From Pseudomonas entomophila L48 (GTDB lineage Bacteria; Pseudomonadota; Gammaproteobacteria; Pseudomonadales; Pseudomonadaceae), in assembly GCF_000026105.1 (NCBI RefSeq), contig NC_008027.1:5228501-5292500 (forward strand): 64,000 bases of DNA, given 5' to 3'. Positions 61,599 through 64,000 of the stretch are shown one piece after another; the stretch's first letter is position 1, and every line of letters starts with the position of its first letter. The translations under genes and the position numbers were made by a program. The notes below the pieces were generated by a model, which had not been told where the DNA came from, searched no databases, and saw nothing but the letters and a program-made list of their open reading frames with translations.

Positions 61599-63020
61599 TC
61601 AGTGCTTGCGGATCTTCTCGACGATGGCCGTGGTCGAGCTGTTCTCCACCAACCCCAGCACCTTCACCGTGCCGCCATAGGCCTTGACGATGTCGGCGCC
61701 GACCACTTGGTCGATGCCATAGTCGCCGCCCTTGACCAGCACGTCCGGCTTGACCTGGCGCAGCAGGTTTTCCGGCGTGGCCTCGGGGAAGCTGATCACC
61801 CAGTCCACCGCCCCCAGGCCGGCCAGCACGGCCATGCGCCGGTCGACACTGTTGATCGGCCGGCCAGGCCCTTTCAGGCGGCTGACCGAGGCATCGTCGT
61901 TGATCGCGACGATCAGCCGGTCGCCTTGGGCGCGAGCCTGTTCCAGGTAGGTTACGTGGCCCGCGTGAAGAATATCGAAGCAGCCGTTGGTGAAGACGAT
62001 CGTCTCGTTGTGCGCACGGGCATCGTCGATGGCCAGCAACAGCTGTTCCAGGCTCAACACACCACGCTCCGAGCCCTCCTCGCGCTGGATGGCCCGGCGC
62101 AGCTCGGGGGCGCTGATGGCGGCGGTACCGAGCTTGCCGACCACGATGCCGGCCGCCAGGTTGGCCAGGGCGACGGCATGGGGCAGGTCCTCGCCGGCGG
62201 CAATCGCAGCGGCAAGGGTCGAAATCACGGTATCACCGGCACCGGTCACATCGAACACTTCACGGGCACGAGCCGGCAGGTGCAGGGCCGGATGGCCGAC
62301 GCGCAGCAGGGTCATGCCATGCTCGCCACGGGTCACCAGCAAGGCGCCGAGGTCCAGCTCTTCCAGCAGCTTCAAGCCTTTGGCAACCAGTTCGGCCTCG
62401 TCGGCACAGCGCCCGACGATGGCCTCGAACTCGCTCAGGTTCGGCGTGATCAGGCTGGCGCCACGGTAGATCGAGAAATCCTTGCCCTTGGGGTCGGCCA
62501 GGACCGGGATCTGCTTCTGGCGAGCGGCCTGGATCAGCGCCTGGTGATTGCGCAGCGCGCCCTTGCCATAGTCGGACAAGACCAGGACCTTGACGCCTTC
62601 GAGCAGCCCTTCGACCTCTTCCCCCAGCGACAAGGGATCGGTGGCGAAAGGCTCTTCGAAATCGATGCGCAGCAACTGCTGGTGCCGGCTCATGACCCGC
62701 AGCTTGACGATGGTCGGCTGGTGGGCGATGCGCTGGAAGATCGAACGCACGCCGGCAGCCTGCAGGCTGTTGGCGAGGCTGTCGGCAGCCTCGTCCTGGC
62801 CGGTGACACCGACCAGCGAGGCGGGCGCGCCGAGGGCGGCGATGTTCAAGGCCACGTTGGCCGCGCCACCGGGGCGATCCTCGATCTGGTCGACCTTGAC
62901 TACCGGCACTGGCGCCTCGGGCGAAATACGTGAAGTACCGCCATGCCAGTAGCGGTCGAGCATGACATCGCCGACCACCAATACCGGGGCTTGATCGAAA
63001 CGCGGCATGGACAACTTCAT
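61599..63020 (-). CDS. hldE: Bifunctional D-glycero-beta-D-manno-heptose-7-phosphate kinase / heptose-1-phosphate adenylyltransferase
   Basis: Makes ADP-heptose for the LPS inner core. The 473-residue protein joins an N-terminal PfkB-type sugar kinase (MLDRYWHGGTSRISPEAPVP; GAGDTVISTLAAA as the catalytic Asp region at about 265-275) to a C-terminal nucleotidyltransferase (FTNGCFDILHAGHVTYLEQA, HxGH motif). ATG at 63020 is preferred to one two codons earlier. It lies downstream of msbA, a usual LPS neighbour. Confidence 0.97.
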   Translation of the reverse strand: MKLSMPRFDQAPVLVVGDVMLDRYWHGGTSRISPEAPVPVVKVDQIEDRPGGAANVALNIAALGAPASLVGVTGQDEAADSLANSLQAAGVRSIFQRIAHQPTIVKLRVMSRHQQLLRIDFEEPFATDPLSLGEEVEGLLEGVKVLVLSDYGKGALRNHQALIQAARQKQIPVLADPKGKDFSIYRGASLITPNLSEFEAIVGRCADEAELVAKGLKLLEELDLGALLVTRGEHGMTLLRVGHPALHLPARAREVFDVTGAGDTVISTLAAAIAAGEDLPHAVALANLAAGIVVGKLGTAAISAPELRRAIQREEGSERGVLSLEQLLLAIDDARAHNETIVFTNGCFDILHAGHVTYLEQARAQGDRLIVAINDDASVSRLKGPGRPINSVDRRMAVLAGLGAVDWVISFPEATPENLLRQVKPDVLVKGGDYGIDQVVGADIVKAYGGTVKVLGLVENSSTTAIVEKIRKH

Positions 63021-63115
63021 GGGCAACCCATATGAAAAAGTGAACAGGGGCAGGATATTAGCACAGGGGCGAGGATGGCTTTACGGCCACCTGCATCTGT
63101 GAACATCGTGGTGTC

Positions 63116-63140
63116 AATCGGGGCCCTGCAGGCCCCGATT
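63116..63140 (-). terminator. Hairpin between msbA and hldE
   Basis: AATCGGGGCC pairs with GGCCCCGATT around CTGCA, 10 bases past the msbA stop on the minus strand. There is no T run, so at best a partial or Rho-assisted terminator. Confidence 0.4.
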
Positions 63141-63149
63141 CTCGAGGGG

Positions 63150-64000
63150 TCAGGTGATGTCGGCGTTTTCCGGTGCGTCCAGCCCCATGGCGTGCAGGCG
63201 GGCATAATAGCCATTGGCCGCGAGGAGTTCGGCGTGGGTGCCGCGCTCCACCAGGCGGCCCTGGTCCATCACCAGGATCATGTCCGCCTTCTCGATGGTC
63301 GACAGGCGGTGGGCGATCACCAGCGTGGTACGCCCCTGCATGACATGGTCCAGGGCCGCCTGGATATGGCGCTCGGACTCGGTGTCGAGGGCCGAAGTCG
63401 CCTCGTCGAGGATCAGCAATGGCGCGTTCTTCAACAGGGCTCGGGCAATCGCCAGGCGCTGGCGCTGGCCCCCGGACAGCAGCACGCCGTTCTCGCCTAC
63501 TTCGGTGTCGAAGCCTTTGGGCAACTGGTCGACGAATTCCTTGGCATAGGCATCGGCCGCCGCTGCCTCGATGTCCTCGCGCGGCGCACCGGCAAGGTCA
63601 CCGTAGGCGATGTTATTGGCCACCGTGTCGTTGAACAGGGTCACATGCTGGGTCACCTGAGACACATGCTGGCGCAGGTTGCGCAGGCGGTACTGCTCGA
63701 TCTCCACGCCATCAAGCAGGATCTGCCCTTCGCTGTGGTGGTAGAAGCGCGGGATCAATGCCGCGAGCGTCGACTTGCCACTGCCGGAGCGCCCCACCAG
63801 TGCGATCATCTGGCCCGGCTCGGCGGTGAAGCTGATATCGCTGAGTACCTGGCGCTCGGTACCGGGGTAGGTGAAGCTGAGGTTGCGCACCTCCAGACGA
63901 CCCTCGACTCGCGGCTTCTCGATGGTGCCGCTATCAACTTCGGTTTGTTCGTCCAACTGTTCAAAGATGCTCTCGGCGCCCGCCAGGCCCTTCTGGATGG
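63150..64000 (-). CDS. msbA: Lipid A export ABC transporter MsbA, C-terminal part (runs off window)
   Basis: ATP-driven flippase for lipid A-core. Only the 3' part is inside the window; the coding frame runs off the end. The visible nucleotide-binding domain has Walker A GRSGSGKST, the ABC signature LLSGGQRQRLAIARAL and Walker B LLILDEATSALD, and ends ...GLDAPENADIT. Upstream in-frame residues (AESIFEQLDEQTEV) join it to the membrane domain outside the window. It precedes hldE on the same strand. Confidence 0.93.
   Translation of the reverse strand, partial: IQKGLAGAESIFEQLDEQTEVDSGTIEKPRVEGRLEVRNLSFTYPGTERQVLSDISFTAEPGQMIALVGRSGSGKSTLAALIPRFYHHSEGQILLDGVEIEQYRLRNLRQHVSQVTQHVTLFNDTVANNIAYGDLAGAPREDIEAAAADAYAKEFVDQLPKGFDTEVGENGVLLSGGQRQRLAIARALLKNAPLLILDEATSALDTESERHIQAALDHVMQGRTTLVIAHRLSTIEKADMILVMDQGRLVERGTHAELLAANGYYARLHAMGLDAPENADIT

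Overview
The window is a chromosomal segment of a Pseudomonas, most likely of the P. putida group. This is inferred from high GC, Pseudomonas-type protein sequences and gene order (hfq-hflX-hflK-hflC, motA-motB, psd-serB, nudF-yqiB-cpdA-yqiA-parE, thiC-tolC, waaA-hldE-msbA), and from many palindromic REP repeats starting GTAGGAGC between genes. No prophage, integrative element, CRISPR array or recognisable defence island is visible. The only intact mobile element is one IS481-family insertion sequence.

Layout. 1-4.0 kb: dnaB, then the ribosomal operon rpsF-rpsR-membrane protein-rplI with a clear sigma70 promoter. 4.0-8.0 kb: rnr-rlmB, then two identical tRNA-Leu(CAG) genes with their own promoter and terminator. 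8.1-12.7 kb: an iron-type ABC binding protein and permease without an ATPase gene, and a chemoreceptor. 13.0-25.3 kb: a long minus-strand RNA/protein/cell-wall block (nnrD, tsaE, ami, mutL, miaA, hfq, hflX, hflK, hflC, hisZ, purA). 25.3-31.7 kb: queG, a 2-kb repeat-rich region split by the IS481 element, a YicG/TRIC-like membrane protein, orn, rsgA and a small TIR-like protein preceded by a possible leader ORF. 31.8-35.4 kb: motA-motB from a FliA-type promoter, divergent from an HDOD protein. 35.4-40.1 kb: rhodanese, psd, serB, and a membrane protein with a degenerate cyclase-like domain.

40.2-49.6 kb: a PqiC-like lipoprotein and the topoisomerase IV region, where parC and parE are separated by a retropepsin-like and an esterase-like gene, followed by yqiA, cpdA, yqiB and nudF. 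49.7-55.6 kb: an RsiV-like lipoprotein, a cytosine/HMP-type permease and thiC behind a TPP riboswitch, then divergent tolC. 55.7-64.0 kb: waaA, a LysR regulator divergent from an SMR exporter, an FAD oxidoreductase-aldo/keto reductase-unknown protein set, hldE and the 3' part of msbA.

Functional themes are translation and RNA quality control (rnr, rlmB, orn, hfq, miaA, queG, rsgA, tsaE, hflX), envelope and LPS building (psd, ami, waaA, hldE, msbA, tolC), chromosome maintenance (dnaB, mutL, parC, parE), motility (motAB, chemoreceptor) and thiamine supply (thiC, HMP-type permease). The less ordinary items are the TIR-like protein without the usual catalytic Glu, the cyclase-like membrane protein, the MITE-like palindrome upstream of rsgA, the doubled boxes at each IS481 end, and the REP families, one of which supplies the waaA stop codon. 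I did not find a clearly new multi-gene system.
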